DNA of 64,000 nt from positions 1 to 64,000 of the forward strand of contig NZ_PSZE01000003.1 of assembly GCF_002933465.1 (NCBI RefSeq), written 5' to 3'. This DNA comes from Nocardia nova. Lineage in GTDB: Bacteria > Actinomycetota > Actinomycetes > Mycobacteriales > Mycobacteriaceae. The notes beneath the pieces are model-generated. The model had not been told where the DNA came from. It saw only the letters and a list, made by a program, of their open reading frames with translations, and ran no database searches. The position numbers and the translations under genes are program-made. Below, one piece after another: positions 39,151 through 49,109 of the stretch (positions within the stretch are counted from its first letter, which is position 1; the number at the start of each line of letters is the position of its first letter).

Positions 39151-40314
39151 GTGCTCGACTTCATCTATTACCCGGTGTCCTGGATCCTTTGGTTCTGGCA
39201 CCGGATCTTCGGGTACGTCTTCGGACTCGGAGATTTCGACAAGGGCGCCAGCAACGGGTTCGCCTGGGCGCTGGCAGTGGTGTTCCTGGTGTTCACCCTG
39301 CGCCTGGTGCTGTACAAGCCCTTCGTCAAACAGGTGCGCACCACGCGGCAGATGCAGGAACTGCAGCCGCAGATCAAGGAACTGCAGCGCAAATACAAGA
39401 ACGACCGCCAGAAGATGGCCGTCGAGATGCAGAAGCTGCAGAAGGAGCATGGCTTCAACCCGCTGATGGGCTGTCTGCCGGTGCTGGCTCAGGTGCCGGC
39501 GTTCATCGGTCTGTACCACGTGCTGCGGTCGTTCAACCGCACCGGTAGTGGTATCGGCCAGCTGCACATGACGCCCGAGCAGAACGCGATGACGCCGAAC
39601 TACGTCTTCAGCGCGCACGATGTGCAGTCGTTCCTGAGTGCCCGTATCTTCGGTGCGCCGATCTCCGCCGCGATCACCTCGCCCAAGGCGACTCTGGATG
39701 CGTACGCCGATTACGGCGGCATCCCGCAAGTGTGGAATATGGTCGTCGTCGCGGTGCCGCTCATGGTCATCGCCGGCCTCGCGACCCACTTCAACGCGCG
39801 CGCCTCGGTGGCACGCCAGAGTGCGGAGGCGGCGGCGAATCCTCAAGCCGCGCTGATGAACAAGCTGGCGCTGTGGGTGTTCCCGCTCGGTGTCGTCGTC
39901 GGTGGCCCCTTCCTGCCCATCGCGATCCTGCTCTACTGGGTGTCCAACAACGTCTGGACCTATGGGCAGCAGCATCTGGTCTTCGGTCGCATCGACAAGG
40001 AAGAGCAGAAGAAGAAGGAAGAGGCGATCGAGCGGAAGGCGCAGAACGCGCCGAAGCCCGGTGCCAAGCCGACTGCCAAGAAGAAGTCCGGTGCCGCCGA
40101 GGTGCCGACGGCCGACGGGGACAAGCCCGCGGCGGCGGCGAACGGCACCTCCGCCTCCACGGAATCCACGACTTCGGAATCCACCACTTCGAGTTCTTCG
40201 GCCAAGACCGGTTCGGCCTCCGGCAAGTCGGGCTCGTCAGGTAAGTCGGCCGGGCCCGGTAATCGCAAGCGGTCCGGCAACAGAGGTCGGGCGAATCAGA
40301 AGCGACGTCGCTAG
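39151..40314 (+). CDS. yidC: Membrane protein insertase YidC
   Basis: A 387-residue insertase for inner-membrane proteins. It has the short actinobacterial/Gram-positive form without the large periplasmic domain: hydrophobic segments near 3-25, 33-58, about 108-130, 195-215 and 247-270, and the coiled basic loop [20 protein letters not shown] near 70-90. The conserved [19 protein letters not shown] follows. The C-terminal 90 residues are Lys/Ser/Gly-rich and likely bind ribosomes. GTG start at 39151. Confidence 0.95.
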   Translation: MLDFIYYPVSWILWFWHRIFGYVFGLGDFDKGASNGFAWALAVVFLVFTLRLVLYKPFVKQVRTTRQMQELQPQIKELQRKYKNDRQKMAVEMQKLQKEHGFNPLMGCLPVLAQVPAFIGLYHVLRSFNRTGSGIGQLHMTPEQNAMTPNYVFSAHDVQSFLSARIFGAPISAAITSPKATLDAYADYGGIPQVWNMVVVAVPLMVIAGLATHFNARASVARQSAEAAANPQAALMNKLALWVFPLGVVVGGPFLPIAILLYWVSNNVWTYGQQHLVFGRIDKEEQKKKEEAIERKAQNAPKPGAKPTAKKKSGAAEVPTADGDKPAAAANGTSASTESTTSESTTSSSSAKTGSASGKSGSSGKSAGPGNRKRSGNRGRANQKRRR

Positions 40315-40358
40315 CGGATCCGGATACGACGGATGATTCAGATTGAAGGAAACGACAT

Positions 40359-40931
40359 ATGACTGTTGAGACCGATGGAGGGGACGCCACTGTGGCCCTC
40401 GGTGTGCAGGATGATGCGTCGGCGGTGGACGATCGCGACGAGGCGACCGAACCGGATCCGACCGATGCCGAAGAGGCGTTGATCGAGGAGGGCGAGATCG
40501 CGGGCGACTATCTGGAGCAACTGCTGGACGTTCTCGACTTCGACGGCGATATCGATCTGGATGTCGAGGGCGACCGGGCGGTCGTCAGCATCGACGGCGG
40601 GCGGGACCTGTCGAAGCTCGTCGGTCGGCGTGGCGAGGTTCTGGACGCGCTGCAGGAGTTGACCCGACTGGCCGTGCAACAGGCGACCGGTGTGCGCAGC
40701 CGCCTGATGCTCGATGTGGCCGGCTGGCGGGCGAAGCGTCGCGAGGAACTCAGCGCGCTCGGCACCGATGCGGCGCGGCGGGTGGCGGAATCGGGCAAGC
40801 CCGAGTCGCTGGCCGCGATGACTCCGTTCGAGCGCAAGATCGTCCACGACGCGGTGGCGGCCGTGGACGGTGCCGCCAGTGAGAGTGAAGGTGTCGAACC
40901 CAACCGGCACGTGGTCGTGATCCCGGCCTGA
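40359..40931 (+). CDS. jag: Jag/KhpB-type R3H and KH-domain RNA-binding protein
   Basis: A 190-residue protein with an acidic N-terminus, a KH-like domain (about 65-115, including [27 protein letters not shown] sequence) and a C-terminal R3H domain whose motif reads [13 protein letters not shown], ending in NRHVVVIP. Such proteins bind RNA with a KhpA partner and affect cell-wall synthesis in other bacteria. AAGGAAA lies eight bases before the ATG. A strong terminator follows. Confidence 0.92.
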   Translation: MTVETDGGDATVALGVQDDASAVDDRDEATEPDPTDAEEALIEEGEIAGDYLEQLLDVLDFDGDIDLDVEGDRAVVSIDGGRDLSKLVGRRGEVLDALQELTRLAVQQATGVRSRLMLDVAGWRAKRREELSALGTDAARRVAESGKPESLAAMTPFERKIVHDAVAAVDGAASESEGVEPNRHVVVIPA

Positions 40932-40949
40932 GAAATTCGCTGGGTAAGG

Positions 40950-40982
40950 TAGGGCCCCCGGTTCATCGAACCGGGGGCCCTA
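40950..40982 (+). terminator. Strong terminator after jag
   Basis: Perfect 15-base arms TAGGGCCCCCGGTTC (40950-40964) and GAACCGGGGGCCCTA (40968-40982) with a three-base loop, followed by CTCTTTGT. It ends the rpmH-jag unit, so rsmG needs its own promoter. Confidence 0.9.
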
Positions 40983-41030
40983 CTCTTTGTGATGAGTTGC
41001 GTTGTGATGGATTTCGACGGTCCGGAAGGA

Positions 41031-41046
41031 TGTTTCACGTGGAACG
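41031..41046. promoter_or_regulatory. parS site overlapping the rsmG start
   Basis: TGTTTCACGTGGAACG matches parS at 14 of 16 positions. It begins inside one potential ATG and contains the likely GTG start of rsmG, so ParB bound here would sit on the ribosome-binding region of the gene. Confidence 0.8.
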
Positions 41047-41776
41047 AGGCGCGGGTGCCACTCCTCAGCACTCCCCCGGCGGTGACTCTGTCGATCTGAC
41101 GCCGCCCGCGGTGGCGGCCGAGGTATTCGGTGATCGCCTTCCGCTGGCCGAGCAGTACTGCGCCGCGCTGGCGACCGCGGGCGTCGAACGCGGTCTGATC
41201 GGACCGCGGGAAGTGCCACGGCTCTGGGACCGCCACATCCTCAACTGTGCGGTGTTGGGTGAGTTGATTCCTCTCGGAGCCTCCGTTGTCGATATCGGCA
41301 GCGGCGCCGGACTTCCGGGAATTCCACTCGCCATCGCGCGTCCGGATCTGCGCATCACACTCGTCGAGCCACTGCTGCGCCGCACCAAGTTCCTGGCGGA
41401 GTTCGTCGAAGCTGCGGGACTCGAGATCACCGTGGTTCGCGGTCGCGCCGAGCAGCCGGACGTCCGGAAAGAAGCGGGCGGTGCGGATTACGTGACTTCT
41501 CGTGCGGTCGCTCCCCTCGGGAAGTTGGCCAAGTGGTCCCTGCCGCTCGTTCGCGAGCACGGCCATATGTTGGCGCTCAAGGGATCCAGCGTCGCCGAGG
41601 AACTCGAACGCGATCAGGTGGAGTTGGCGCGCGCGGGTGCGGGCCACGCGAAGATCCTCGAATGCGGTGCGGGCGTCGTGTCGCCGCCGACCGTCGTGCT
41701 CAGTGTGGAGCGGGTGCCGCGCGCGGAGAAGCGGGCGAACAAGGAAGCGAGTCGACGCGCCCGACGCGCACAGTAA
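41039..41776 (+). CDS. rsmG: 16S rRNA (guanine-527-N7)-methyltransferase RsmG
   Basis: About 245 residues. RsmG uses S-adenosylmethionine to methylate G527 of 16S rRNA. The cofactor loop [17 protein letters not shown] lies near 80-96, and the motifs [12 protein letters not shown] and [12 protein letters not shown] follow at the usual spacing. [11 protein letters not shown] matches the family N-terminal helix. The start is taken as the GTG at 41039, eight bases after GGAAGGA; an ATG at 41030 is in frame but overlaps that ribosome site. Its stop is followed by a parS site and then parA. Confidence 0.94.
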   Translation: MERGAGATPQHSPGGDSVDLTPPAVAAEVFGDRLPLAEQYCAALATAGVERGLIGPREVPRLWDRHILNCAVLGELIPLGASVVDIGSGAGLPGIPLAIARPDLRITLVEPLLRRTKFLAEFVEAAGLEITVVRGRAEQPDVRKEAGGADYVTSRAVAPLGKLAKWSLPLVREHGHMLALKGSSVAEELERDQVELARAGAGHAKILECGAGVVSPPTVVLSVERVPRAEKRANKEASRRARRAQ

Positions 41777-41783
41777 CTTCCGT

Positions 41784-41799
41784 TGTTTCACATGAAACA
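41784..41799. promoter_or_regulatory. parS site between rsmG and parA
   Basis: TGTTTCACATGAAACA matches the consensus at 15 of 16 positions; only a central G is A. It lies eight bases after the rsmG stop. Confidence 0.88.
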
Positions 41800-42029
41800 A
41801 CGGCCCGCAAGGCCGCTCGCGACGGTCGCGGCGAGTCATTCCGTGCGTGTCGGATAGTGATTGCCGCGGTTCAACTTCCGTATTCTGGCCGGTGCTGGCA
41901 AGCTAGTTGTCGTCGAGCGTGAGCGCGCGGTTTCGCGGTTCCCGGCAGCTCCGCGTTCTGCTTGTTCGAGCCATGCGGCGCCGGTGCTGCCTGGGCACGT
42001 GTCTGAAGTTCTCGGGGTTAGGAGCCTGT

Positions 42030-43085
42030 ATGTCGAACCGTCCGGCGAATGTTTCACGGGAAACAACCTCCCGGGTGCCCGGAATGCTGGACAGCGGCGG
42101 CCTCGAGGGAGATGAATTCGCCAAGACCGCATTCGGAAATATCTCCGCCGCCGAAACTCCCATCGCGGCTGAGGCGCATCGCGCCAGCCAGGTCCTGCAC
42201 CCTGGCTCGCTCAGTATCCCCAAGCCGCGCGAACAACGCATCATCACCATCGCCAATCAGAAGGGCGGGGTCGGTAAGACGACGACGGCCGTGAATCTCG
42301 CTGCCGCGCTGGCACTGCAGGGAATGACGGTGCTCGTCATCGACCTCGACCCCCAGGGCAATGCCAGCACCGCGCTCGGTGTGGAGCACCACTCCGGCGT
42401 GCCGTCGAGCTACGAACTGCTGATCGGTGAGATCTCGGTGCAGGACGCGATCCAGCGCAGCCCGCATAACGAACGCCTGCTGTGCATTCCGGCGACGATC
42501 GATCTCGCCGGCGCCGAAATCGAATTGGTCTCCATGGTCGCCCGTGAGGGCCGATTGAAAGCGGCCATTCAAGAGGCCAACCTGGCGGGCTACGACATCG
42601 ACTACGTCATGATCGACTGCCCGCCTTCTCTCGGCCTGCTGACCGTCAACGCGTTGGTGGCGGCCAAGGAGGTGATGATCCCGATCCAGTGCGAGTACTA
42701 CGCCCTGGAGGGCGTCGGCCAGCTGCTGCGCAATATCGGTCTGGTGCAGTCGCATCTGAATCCGGAGCTGCACGTCTCGACAGTCGTCCTCACCATGTAC
42801 GACGGCCGGACCAAACTCGCGGACCAGGTTGCCGAAGAGGTCCGCGGCCACTTCGGTGACGCGGTGCTGCGCTCGGTGATTCCGCGCAGCGTCAAGGTTT
42901 CCGAGGCGCCGGGCTACGGCATGACCGTGCTCGATTACGATCCTGGTTCCCGCGGCGCGATGAGTTATCTCGACGCGGGGCGGGAGATCGCGGCCCGCTC
43001 GGCCATCGTCCAGAGCCGAGTGTCGCCGGGCCAGGAAGGCGCTCCGGTCGGTACGGCCGGTGCAGCACAGGAAAGGGGTCGGTAG
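42030..43085 (+). CDS. parA: Chromosome partitioning ATPase ParA (Soj)
   Basis: A 351-residue deviant-Walker ATPase that moves ParB-parS complexes of replicated origins. The N-terminal 70 residues are variable, and the ATPase begins at [20 protein letters not shown] (about 72-91), with the switch motif [15 protein letters not shown] and [14 protein letters not shown]. The ATG at 42030 has GGAG five bases before it. A parS site lies inside the start of the gene, reading through as VSRETT. Ends four bases before parB. Confidence 0.94.
   Translation: MSNRPANVSRETTSRVPGMLDSGGLEGDEFAKTAFGNISAAETPIAAEAHRASQVLHPGSLSIPKPREQRIITIANQKGGVGKTTTAVNLAAALALQGMTVLVIDLDPQGNASTALGVEHHSGVPSSYELLIGEISVQDAIQRSPHNERLLCIPATIDLAGAEIELVSMVAREGRLKAAIQEANLAGYDIDYVMIDCPPSLGLLTVNALVAAKEVMIPIQCEYYALEGVGQLLRNIGLVQSHLNPELHVSTVVLTMYDGRTKLADQVAEEVRGHFGDAVLRSVIPRSVKVSEAPGYGMTVLDYDPGSRGAMSYLDAGREIAARSAIVQSRVSPGQEGAPVGTAGAAQERGR
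42050..42065. promoter_or_regulatory. parS site inside the 5' end of parA
   Basis: TGTTTCACGGGAAACA matches parS at 15 of 16 positions, with one central change. It lies within the first dozen codons of parA, so ParB binding could also affect parA expression. Confidence 0.82.
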
Positions 43086-43089
43086 GCCG

Positions 43090-44091
43090 ATGAGTCAGGC
43101 GAAGAAGGGTGGTTTGGGGCGCGGGTTAGCCGCGTTGATTCCGACCGGCCCTGCCGATGTGCAGGGGCTCGGAAGTGCGGCAGCCAATGCGGTGATCGGA
43201 CTCGATCCGATCGGCCCGCATCCCGCGTCGGCCTATCTGCATCGGGTGCCCGATGCGGCCGACGAGTCGAGCGCCGGTGCGGTGTACCGGGAGATTCCGC
43301 CGGATCAGATCGAGCGCAATCCGAAGCAGCCGCGGCAGGTCTTCGAAGAGGATGCGCTCGCCGAACTCGTCCATTCGGTGCGGGAGTTCGGTCTTATGCA
43401 GCCGATCGTGGTGCGGGTGCTGGAGTCCTCCCCCACTCCGCGCTATCAGCTGGTGATGGGTGAACGGCGATGGCGAGCCTGCCAGGAAGCCGGCCTGGAG
43501 ACCATCCCGGCGATCGTGCGGGAGACCACCGACGACGCCATGCTGCGCGATGCGCTGCTGGAGAACATCCACCGGGTGCAGCTGAATCCGCTCGAAGAGG
43601 CGGCGGCCTATCAGCAGCTGCTGGAGGAATTCGACGTCACCCACGAGGAACTGGCGAACCGAATCGGCCGATCCCGGCCGGTCGTCACGAATATGATTCG
43701 CCTGTTGAAGTTGCCGATTCCGGTGCAGCGACGAGTCGCGGCCGGCGTGCTCTCCGCTGGACATGCTCGCGCGCTGCTCGGGTTGGAAGCGGGCGCCGAG
43801 GCGCAGGAGCGGTTGGCCGAACGCATCGTCGCCGAGGGGTTGTCGGTTCGTGCGACCGAGGAGGCTGTCACTCTCGCGAACCGCTACCCCGAGGAAGAAG
43901 TGAAGCCGACCCCCAAGCGGCGGCAAATTTACGCGCCGGGGTTGGACAAGGTTGCCGAGCGATTGGCCAATTCGTTCGACACCAGGGTCACGGTGAGTAT
44001 GGGCAAGAAGAAGGGCAAGATCGTCGTCGAGTTCGGTTCGGTCGATGATTTGGAGCGCATTGTCGGGCTGATGGAGCAACAACAGCTCTGA
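43090..44091 (+). CDS. parB: Chromosome partitioning protein ParB (Spo0J)
   Basis: A 333-residue CTP-dependent DNA clamp that loads at parS. It starts [18 protein letters not shown], the ParA-stimulating N-terminus typical of actinobacterial ParB. The CTP-binding ParB/Srx domain (about 75-170) includes GERRWRAC and the arginine-rich [12 protein letters not shown]. The helix-turn-helix ([23 protein letters not shown]) lies near 185-207, and the C-terminal dimerisation domain closes the protein. It follows parA by four bases. Confidence 0.96.
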   Translation: MSQAKKGGLGRGLAALIPTGPADVQGLGSAAANAVIGLDPIGPHPASAYLHRVPDAADESSAGAVYREIPPDQIERNPKQPRQVFEEDALAELVHSVREFGLMQPIVVRVLESSPTPRYQLVMGERRWRACQEAGLETIPAIVRETTDDAMLRDALLENIHRVQLNPLEEAAAYQQLLEEFDVTHEELANRIGRSRPVVTNMIRLLKLPIPVQRRVAAGVLSAGHARALLGLEAGAEAQERLAERIVAEGLSVRATEEAVTLANRYPEEEVKPTPKRRQIYAPGLDKVAERLANSFDTRVTVSMGKKKGKIVVEFGSVDDLERIVGLMEQQQL

Positions 44092-44283
44092 CGAGACAGA
44101 CCCCTAGGGTTCGGCGAGAAACGTCACTGTGACACCGCTCTTTTTCGCGCCGATCCGAATGTGCCGCGATCGATAAGGAATGGGAAATGAGGCGTTCGCT
44201 TTGATCGCATATTCTTGCTGGCGAGAAGATGTTGATGCGGCGTGAGCATAGATGAATCGGAAAGCTGGAGGCTGAGCAGAGCG

Positions 44284-45024
44284 GTGTCGACCAGCGTGAC
44301 CGCACTAACCCTCGGCGGACTGGACAAACTTCCCGCACATGCGCGTCGATGTGTGTTCTGGGAGATCGACCCGGCCGTGGCGGCAGACTCTCGTGAATTC
44401 AGCGATCCCGTCTTCGAAAAAGAGGCATGGTTGTCGACGGTGATGCTCGAATGGGGATCCTGCGGGCAGATCGCGTTGGTCGATGGCCAGCCGGCTGGAT
44501 GTGCGCTGTATTCGCCGCCGAGTGCGGTACCGCGCGCGGCGTTGTTCCCCACCTCCCCCGTGAGCCCGGATGCGGTCCTGCTGACCACGCTGCGGGCCGA
44601 ACCGCCGCACAATGATGGAGATATTGCCCATCGGCTGATTCAGGCCGTAGTCGGCGATCTGATGCGCCGAGGGGTGCGAGCGATCGAGGCTTTCGGAATT
44701 CGCACCGATCCGGCCGCGACCGCGCTGCCGGCGCGCGGAGTGCGATCCATGTTCTTGATGGAGCGCATCGACTCACCGGGTCACGGTATCGCCTCCGCCC
44801 CGCGGCCGAAGGCCAACAGCGGCTGCTCTCCCGAAAGCTGCATGATCGACGCGGACTTCCTCGAGGACGTCGGATTCTCGGTGGTGGCGCAGCACCATCG
44901 TTTCCCGCGACTGCGGTTGGAACTCGACAGCGATCATCTGTGGAAGGAAGACGTCGAGCGCGCTCTCGACCAGCTGCTGGCCGCCGCCGCGATGCAGGCC
45001 CAGCCGAGCGTTCCCTGCCACTGA
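44284..45024 (+). CDS. GNAT-like protein (Rv3916c-like)
   Basis: About 246 residues with an acetyltransferase-like fold: strands and helices in the order of GNAT proteins, a GQIALVDGQPAGCALYSP strand pair near 80-97, and HRLIQAVVGDLMRRGVRAIEAFG near 125-147. A loop with CSPESCMIDADFLEDVGFSV sits in place of the usual C-terminal motif. In M. tuberculosis Rv3916c follows parB in the same position. The GTG at 44284 lies 12 bases after GGAGG; an earlier GTG at 44242 lacks one. Substrate unknown. Confidence 0.72.
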   Translation: MSTSVTALTLGGLDKLPAHARRCVFWEIDPAVAADSREFSDPVFEKEAWLSTVMLEWGSCGQIALVDGQPAGCALYSPPSAVPRAALFPTSPVSPDAVLLTTLRAEPPHNDGDIAHRLIQAVVGDLMRRGVRAIEAFGIRTDPAATALPARGVRSMFLMERIDSPGHGIASAPRPKANSGCSPESCMIDADFLEDVGFSVVAQHHRFPRLRLELDSDHLWKEDVERALDQLLAAAAMQAQPSVPCH

Positions 45025-45030
45025 CCGAAA

Positions 45031-45071
45031 AGAAGGCGCCCCGGGATCCAAATTTCCGGGGGGCGCCTTCT
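45031..45071. terminator. Bidirectional terminator between the GNAT-like gene and cwlM
   Basis: Perfect 12-base arms AGAAGGCGCCCC (45031-45042) and GGGGCGCCTTCT (45060-45071) lie between the convergent stops. It starts seven bases after the GNAT-like gene stop and ends 17 bases before the cwlM stop. Confidence 0.85.
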
Positions 45072-45087
45072 GCGGTATGCGAGGGAA

Positions 45088-46284
45088 CTACGTCCGGTCG
45101 GCCGCAGCCAATTCCTCCGCCAACAGCTCGGCGAATGTGTAAGTGCCGGTGGGCTGATCGTCCTGGCCGAGCAGATACAACCGCTTGACCGAGATCAGAA
45201 TGGCCTCCGCGATCACATCGCGCATCCGGGGATTGGTCAACACCGAGGCGTCGTATTCGTTTGTCAGGTAGCCGATATCGACCTGCACGGTCGGCATTTT
45301 CGTCAGGCGCAGCAGGTCCCAGGTACGGGCGTGGGTGCGGCAGTCCTGCAACGAGGTTCGCGCCACGATTTCGCGCTGGATGAATCCCGCCAGCACCTGC
45401 CCGATCATCGATACCGAACCGTGTGAATTCCCGAAGTGGAAACTGGCCACGCCGCCCGCGGACGAACTGAGATTCGCCGCACAGCGCAGCGAGATCATCA
45501 GATCCGCGTCGAAGGTGTTGGAGGTCTCGGCGCGTTCGGCGTCGGTCGGGTTGGCGCCCCACGGGCGAGACAGGAACGTCTCCATGCCGGTGGCGGCCAT
45601 CCGGCCCTCGAGGCGGCTCGCCAGATCCCAGAGGATCTCCGACTCGTACACGTCGCCGAACTCCGTCGGCACGGCCAAACCCTTGTCCTCGCCGCCCATT
45701 CCGGGGTCGATGACGATGCGCTTCCCGGTCAGCTGCGGACCGGCCCGGTGGACGACCTCTTCCTCGGCGATGCGATGCGGGTTGCCACCGGTGACCCGAG
45801 CTCCGAGCAGTTCCAGCGAGCGCAGGGTGTCCGGACCACAGATGCCGTCCGCGGACAGGCCGATCTCGCGCTGGAAGGCCGTGAGCGCATCGTGGGTATG
45901 CGGGCCGAAGTAGCCGTCGATGCGATGGACGTAGAAGCCTAGATCCTGCAGGCGCCGTTGCAGCGTAGCGACATCGTCGCCGTACAGCGGCGCCGAGAGC
46001 TGATAGATCAGGGTGCGGGCGCCGAGGCGATAGGACGCCTCCTTCAGCGCGCGATAGGTAGCGGGCCCGACGACACCGTCGACCAGCAGACCTCGCTGCT
46101 GCTGGAAAGCGCGTACGGCCGAATCGAGTTCACGATCGAAGACGGCGTCGGAGTCCTTCCAGTACTCCCCCTGCCCGCCGGACCGGTCGATCCCGCGCGG
46201 GTGTGGATGGAATCCGAGACTTGCCAGGGTGCTCCGGACCTCAGCGACGGCTGGACCAGTATCGCCGTGACGAAGTCGGTGCAT
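45088..46284 (-). CDS. cwlM: CwlM, amidase-fold regulator of peptidoglycan precursor synthesis
   Basis: A 398-residue protein with two peptidoglycan-binding-type modules (about 1-75 and 80-145) and an amidase_3-type domain (about 180-375). The zinc ligands of active amidases are missing: the usual IDPGHGG is IDPGMGG, SIH is SLR in MISLRCAANL, and the catalytic Glu site reads VQVDIGYLTNE. In mycobacteria CwlM is a non-enzymatic cytoplasmic protein which, when phosphorylated by PknB, activates MurA. The ATG at 46284 is the family start. No signal peptide is present. Confidence 0.92.
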   Translation of the reverse strand: MHRLRHGDTGPAVAEVRSTLASLGFHPHPRGIDRSGGQGEYWKDSDAVFDRELDSAVRAFQQQRGLLVDGVVGPATYRALKEASYRLGARTLIYQLSAPLYGDDVATLQRRLQDLGFYVHRIDGYFGPHTHDALTAFQREIGLSADGICGPDTLRSLELLGARVTGGNPHRIAEEEVVHRAGPQLTGKRIVIDPGMGGEDKGLAVPTEFGDVYESEILWDLASRLEGRMAATGMETFLSRPWGANPTDAERAETSNTFDADLMISLRCAANLSSSAGGVASFHFGNSHGSVSMIGQVLAGFIQREIVARTSLQDCRTHARTWDLLRLTKMPTVQVDIGYLTNEYDASVLTNPRMRDVIAEAILISVKRLYLLGQDDQPTGTYTFAELLAEELAAADRT

Positions 46285-46464
46285 GCGTGAGAGCCCTTTC
46301 CTTCCGCCAACCCGGGTACCCACTTATGCGATGGCACACACCCTCGCACGACCGGAGCGTCGGTCGATTGTCTCAGACCCGAGCCGTATTTCGGCAATTC
46401 TCCGGGTGCCGAAATAGTACACAGCCATCGGGTCCCGGAGTGCCCCCTGGTGAAACCGGATCGG

Positions 46465-46508
46465 GGCCCCGGGCCGGGCACGCTCGCGACGTGCCATAAC
46501 CCGGGGCC
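46465..46508 (-). terminator. Stem-loop after trxA
   Basis: Outer arms GGCCCCGGG (46465-46473) and CCCGGGGCC (46500-46508), with an inner hairpin of GGGCACG and CGTGCC around CTCGCGA. It starts 14 bases beyond the trxA stop on the minus strand, before cwlM. Confidence 0.6.
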
Positions 46509-46522
46509 TCGAACGAGACGTC

Positions 46523-46852
46523 TCAGATGATGCCCTCGAGTTCGCGCAGCAGCGCGGCCTTACCCTTGGCACCCACGATGCGCTTGGCCTCCTTACCACC
46601 GGAGAACAGGATCATCGTCGGCAATGCCATCACACCGTAGTCACGAGAGCTGGTGGGGTTGGCGTCGGCATCGACCTTCGCGACGGTCAGCTTGTCGCCG
46701 TGCGCCGCGGCGATCTCCTCCAGCACCGGGGCGACCATCTTGCACGGACCGCACCAGGAGGCCCAGAAGTCGACGAGCACCGGCTTGTCGCTGCCGAGCA
46801 CATCCTGTTCGAAGGTGGCGTCGGTGACGGTCTTGGTGGCTGTTTCGGACAT
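46523..46852 (-). CDS. trxA: Thioredoxin
   Basis: A 109-residue thioredoxin with the active site FWASWCGPCKM near residue 30 and the cis-proline in MALPTMILFSGG near 78. It reduces disulfides in cytoplasmic proteins and is itself reduced by TrxB, encoded upstream on the same strand. AAGGAG lies seven bases before the ATG. It is the homologue of mycobacterial TrxC, found in the same trxB-trxC-cwlM order. Confidence 0.96.
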   Translation of the reverse strand: MSETATKTVTDATFEQDVLGSDKPVLVDFWASWCGPCKMVAPVLEEIAAAHGDKLTVAKVDADANPTSSRDYGVMALPTMILFSGGKEAKRIVGAKGKAALLRELEGII

Positions 46853-46908
46853 GGCGGAACTCCTTGCGGTGTGCGATGACGCGATATTCGAAAGGCTTCG
46901 GGGACTGA

Positions 46909-47895
46909 TCAGCCGGCGGGCACTTCCACCGGGTTGCCGGCGTGATCGAGGGTGTTGCTGGTGATGTCGCCCTTCTCGGCGAGCCAGCGTTCGGCGTCGA
47001 TCGCCGAACGGCAGCCGGTGCCGGCGGCGGTAATGGCCTGGCGGTAGGTGTGATCGACCAGATCGCCGGCCGCGAAGACGCCGTTCACCGAGGTCGCGGT
47101 GCCGGGCTCGCGTACCTTCACGTAGCCCTCGGCATCGAGATCGACCTGGCCGCGGACCAATTCGCTGCGCGGGTCGTGGCCGATCGCTACGAACAGGCCG
47201 GTGGCCGCCAGCTCGGAGGTTTCGCCGGTCTTGGTGTCGCGCAGGGTGAGACTGGTCACGGCGGTGTCGCCGTGCACCTCGACCACCTCGGAGTTGAGGC
47301 GGAAGCGGATCTTCTCGTTCGCCTTCGCGCGCTCGAGCATGATGCGGGAGGCACGGAATTCCTCACGGCGATGCACGATGGTCACGCTGGAGGCGAATTT
47401 GGTGAGGAACGTAGCCTCCTCCATCGCGGAATCGCCACCGCCGACCACGACGATGTCCTGGCCCTTGAAGAAGAAGCCGTCACAGGTCGCGCAGGCGCTG
47501 ACCCCGCGGCCCAGCAGCTCCTGCTCCCCCGGCACGCCCAGGTAGCGGGCCGCCGAGCCCATGGCCAGGATGATCGCGTAGGACCGGTAGGCCTCGCCGC
47601 CGACCGTGACCGACTTGATCGGGCCGGAGAGATCGATCGCCTCGACATCCTCGGTACGGATATCCGCGCCGAAGCGCTTGGCCTGCTCACGCATCTCTTC
47701 CATGAGATCGGGGCCCATGATGCCGTCGCGGAAGCCGGGGAAGTTCTCCACCTCGGTCGTCGTCATCAGCGCGCCACCGAACTGGGTGCCCTCGAACAGC
47801 AACGGTTCGAGCTCGGCCCGAGCAGCGTAGACCGCGGCGGTGTAGCCGGCGGGGCCGGAGCCGACAATGATCAGATCGCGTACAGGCGTGCTCAT
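46909..47895 (-). CDS. trxB: Thioredoxin reductase
   Basis: A 328-residue flavoenzyme that transfers electrons from NADPH to thioredoxin. The FAD motif [15 protein letters not shown] is near residue 15, the redox cysteines are in [10 protein letters not shown] (about 140-150), and the NADPH-binding [13 protein letters not shown] lies near 163. The C-terminal FAD contact reads [23 protein letters not shown]. The ATG at 47895 gives the standard start. It precedes trxA by 56 bp. Confidence 0.97.
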   Translation of the reverse strand: MSTPVRDLIIVGSGPAGYTAAVYAARAELEPLLFEGTQFGGALMTTTEVENFPGFRDGIMGPDLMEEMREQAKRFGADIRTEDVEAIDLSGPIKSVTVGGEAYRSYAIILAMGSAARYLGVPGEQELLGRGVSACATCDGFFFKGQDIVVVGGGDSAMEEATFLTKFASSVTIVHRREEFRASRIMLERAKANEKIRFRLNSEVVEVHGDTAVTSLTLRDTKTGETSELAATGLFVAIGHDPRSELVRGQVDLDAEGYVKVREPGTATSVNGVFAAGDLVDHTYRQAITAAGTGCRSAIDAERWLAEKGDITSNTLDHAGNPVEVPAG

Positions 47896-47976
47896 GATGC
47901 CCTTCCGAAGTGTGTTCAACAGGCGTGTCGGTCAACAACAGGGTAAACGTAGATGTTCCCGCCGCCGACCGGCTGT

Positions 47977-48020
47977 GCTCGAGGCCGGGCCCGGGAACGC
48001 TCGAGGCCGGGCCCGGGAAC
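47977..48020. repeat. 22-bp tandem duplication upstream of trxB
   Basis: Two exact, adjacent copies of GCTCGAGGCCGGGCCCGGGA plus AC (47977-47998 and 47999-48020) lie in the short region between the anti-sigma gene and trxB. Each contains the palindrome GGCCGGGCCCGG, so each could form a small hairpin. They might affect trxB expression or ending of the upstream transcript. Confidence 0.85.
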
Positions 48021-48058
48021 ATCGCGGCGGATACGACACTCGCGCACTCCGGGCGCTG

Positions 48059-48928
48059 TCAGCCGATATCACGCATCTCGAGGATCTGCGGATCCGCTGG
48101 GCTGCAACCGGTCCGCACCACCAGTGCGGTGATCTTGGGCGGCCGCGGGCCGGTGAGCAGAATCAACACGGCCGATTCACCGCGATATGTGACATTCGTC
48201 GAGCCGAGCACCGTGCGGTCCGGGACCGCGGCCTTCACGCAGCCGGCCATCGCGCCGGGGCCCGACAGCGGGCCGGTGACGTCGTTGCGGCCCATGGCAC
48301 TGAGTACGACCGCGGAGGACAGCTCGTCGTCGAGGGCGACGGTGGTGCTGTGTTCGGCGGGCAGTGCATTCGGCCGCACCGTGCGATCGGTCACCGCGTC
48401 GACGGCGACCAGGCTTCCGGCGATGACGGCCACCGCCGCCGCGGCCGCGGTGAACCAGCGCAATCGCTTCGCGCGGTGCCCGTCCAGAGAGATCGGCTCC
48501 TCCGTGGGAGCCGCGCCCGGGACGTCGGCGTCCTGCGGCAGCGGCTCCTCGGGAATCGGTTCTTGGGGAACCGCGTCGAGAGCCGGCATCGGGCGGGTCG
48601 AGGGCGGCTCACCGCCCGCGCCGTCACGGTAGAGCTGGTGGACGGTCGCGACCGGTTGCGGCTGCTCGCCGCGGGACAACTCGTCCAGCAGCGCGTCCAG
48701 CCGGGCCGCGACCTGGGTCGGTATCGGGTGCAGGATGCGGTCGTCCAGGCTCAGCGCGCGTAATTCGGCGCTCACGCCGTCGAGTGAGTGCAGAAAACGG
48801 ACGGCGTCGGGATCCCGGCGAACTTGTGGCCACAGCAGCTCGGCCTGCTCCGCAGGGACGTTGTCGGCGTGCAAATCGGCCAGCAGATCGGTGGAGAACG
48901 GAGGGCGCGGAACTGAACGGGCTGCCAT
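48059..48928 (-). CDS. Probable anti-sigma-M factor (Rv3912-like)
   Basis: A 289-residue single-pass protein. The N-terminal half is a soluble helical region with a short conserved start (PPFSTDLLADLHADNVP), then a Pro/Glu-rich stretch, one membrane helix at about 163-185 (WFTAAAAAVAVIAGSLVAV) and an external domain of 100 residues. In M. tuberculosis Rv3912 next to sigM is the SigM anti-sigma factor, and the same arrangement occurs here. No zinc motif is seen. The ATG at 48928 has a very strong AGGAGG site. Confidence 0.78.
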   Translation of the reverse strand: MAARSVPRPPFSTDLLADLHADNVPAEQAELLWPQVRRDPDAVRFLHSLDGVSAELRALSLDDRILHPIPTQVAARLDALLDELSRGEQPQPVATVHQLYRDGAGGEPPSTRPMPALDAVPQEPIPEEPLPQDADVPGAAPTEEPISLDGHRAKRLRWFTAAAAAVAVIAGSLVAVDAVTDRTVRPNALPAEHSTTVALDDELSSAVVLSAMGRNDVTGPLSGPGAMAGCVKAAVPDRTVLGSTNVTYRGESAVLILLTGPRPPKITALVVRTGCSPADPQILEMRDIG

Positions 48929-49109
48929 CACACCTCCTGTGTCCGCTTCGTCGCCCCACACCCCGGAACGGCCTCGCCGCGCGGCGAATTCGCCCTTGTC
49001 GTCCATCGCCTCTCCGGGTCCGGCCTCATGATCTAGCGTCTGTCATCGCAGCGATGCGGCGGCAGGCACAACGAATATTTGTCCGTCTGTTAGTAACGAC
49101 GCTTCTCGA

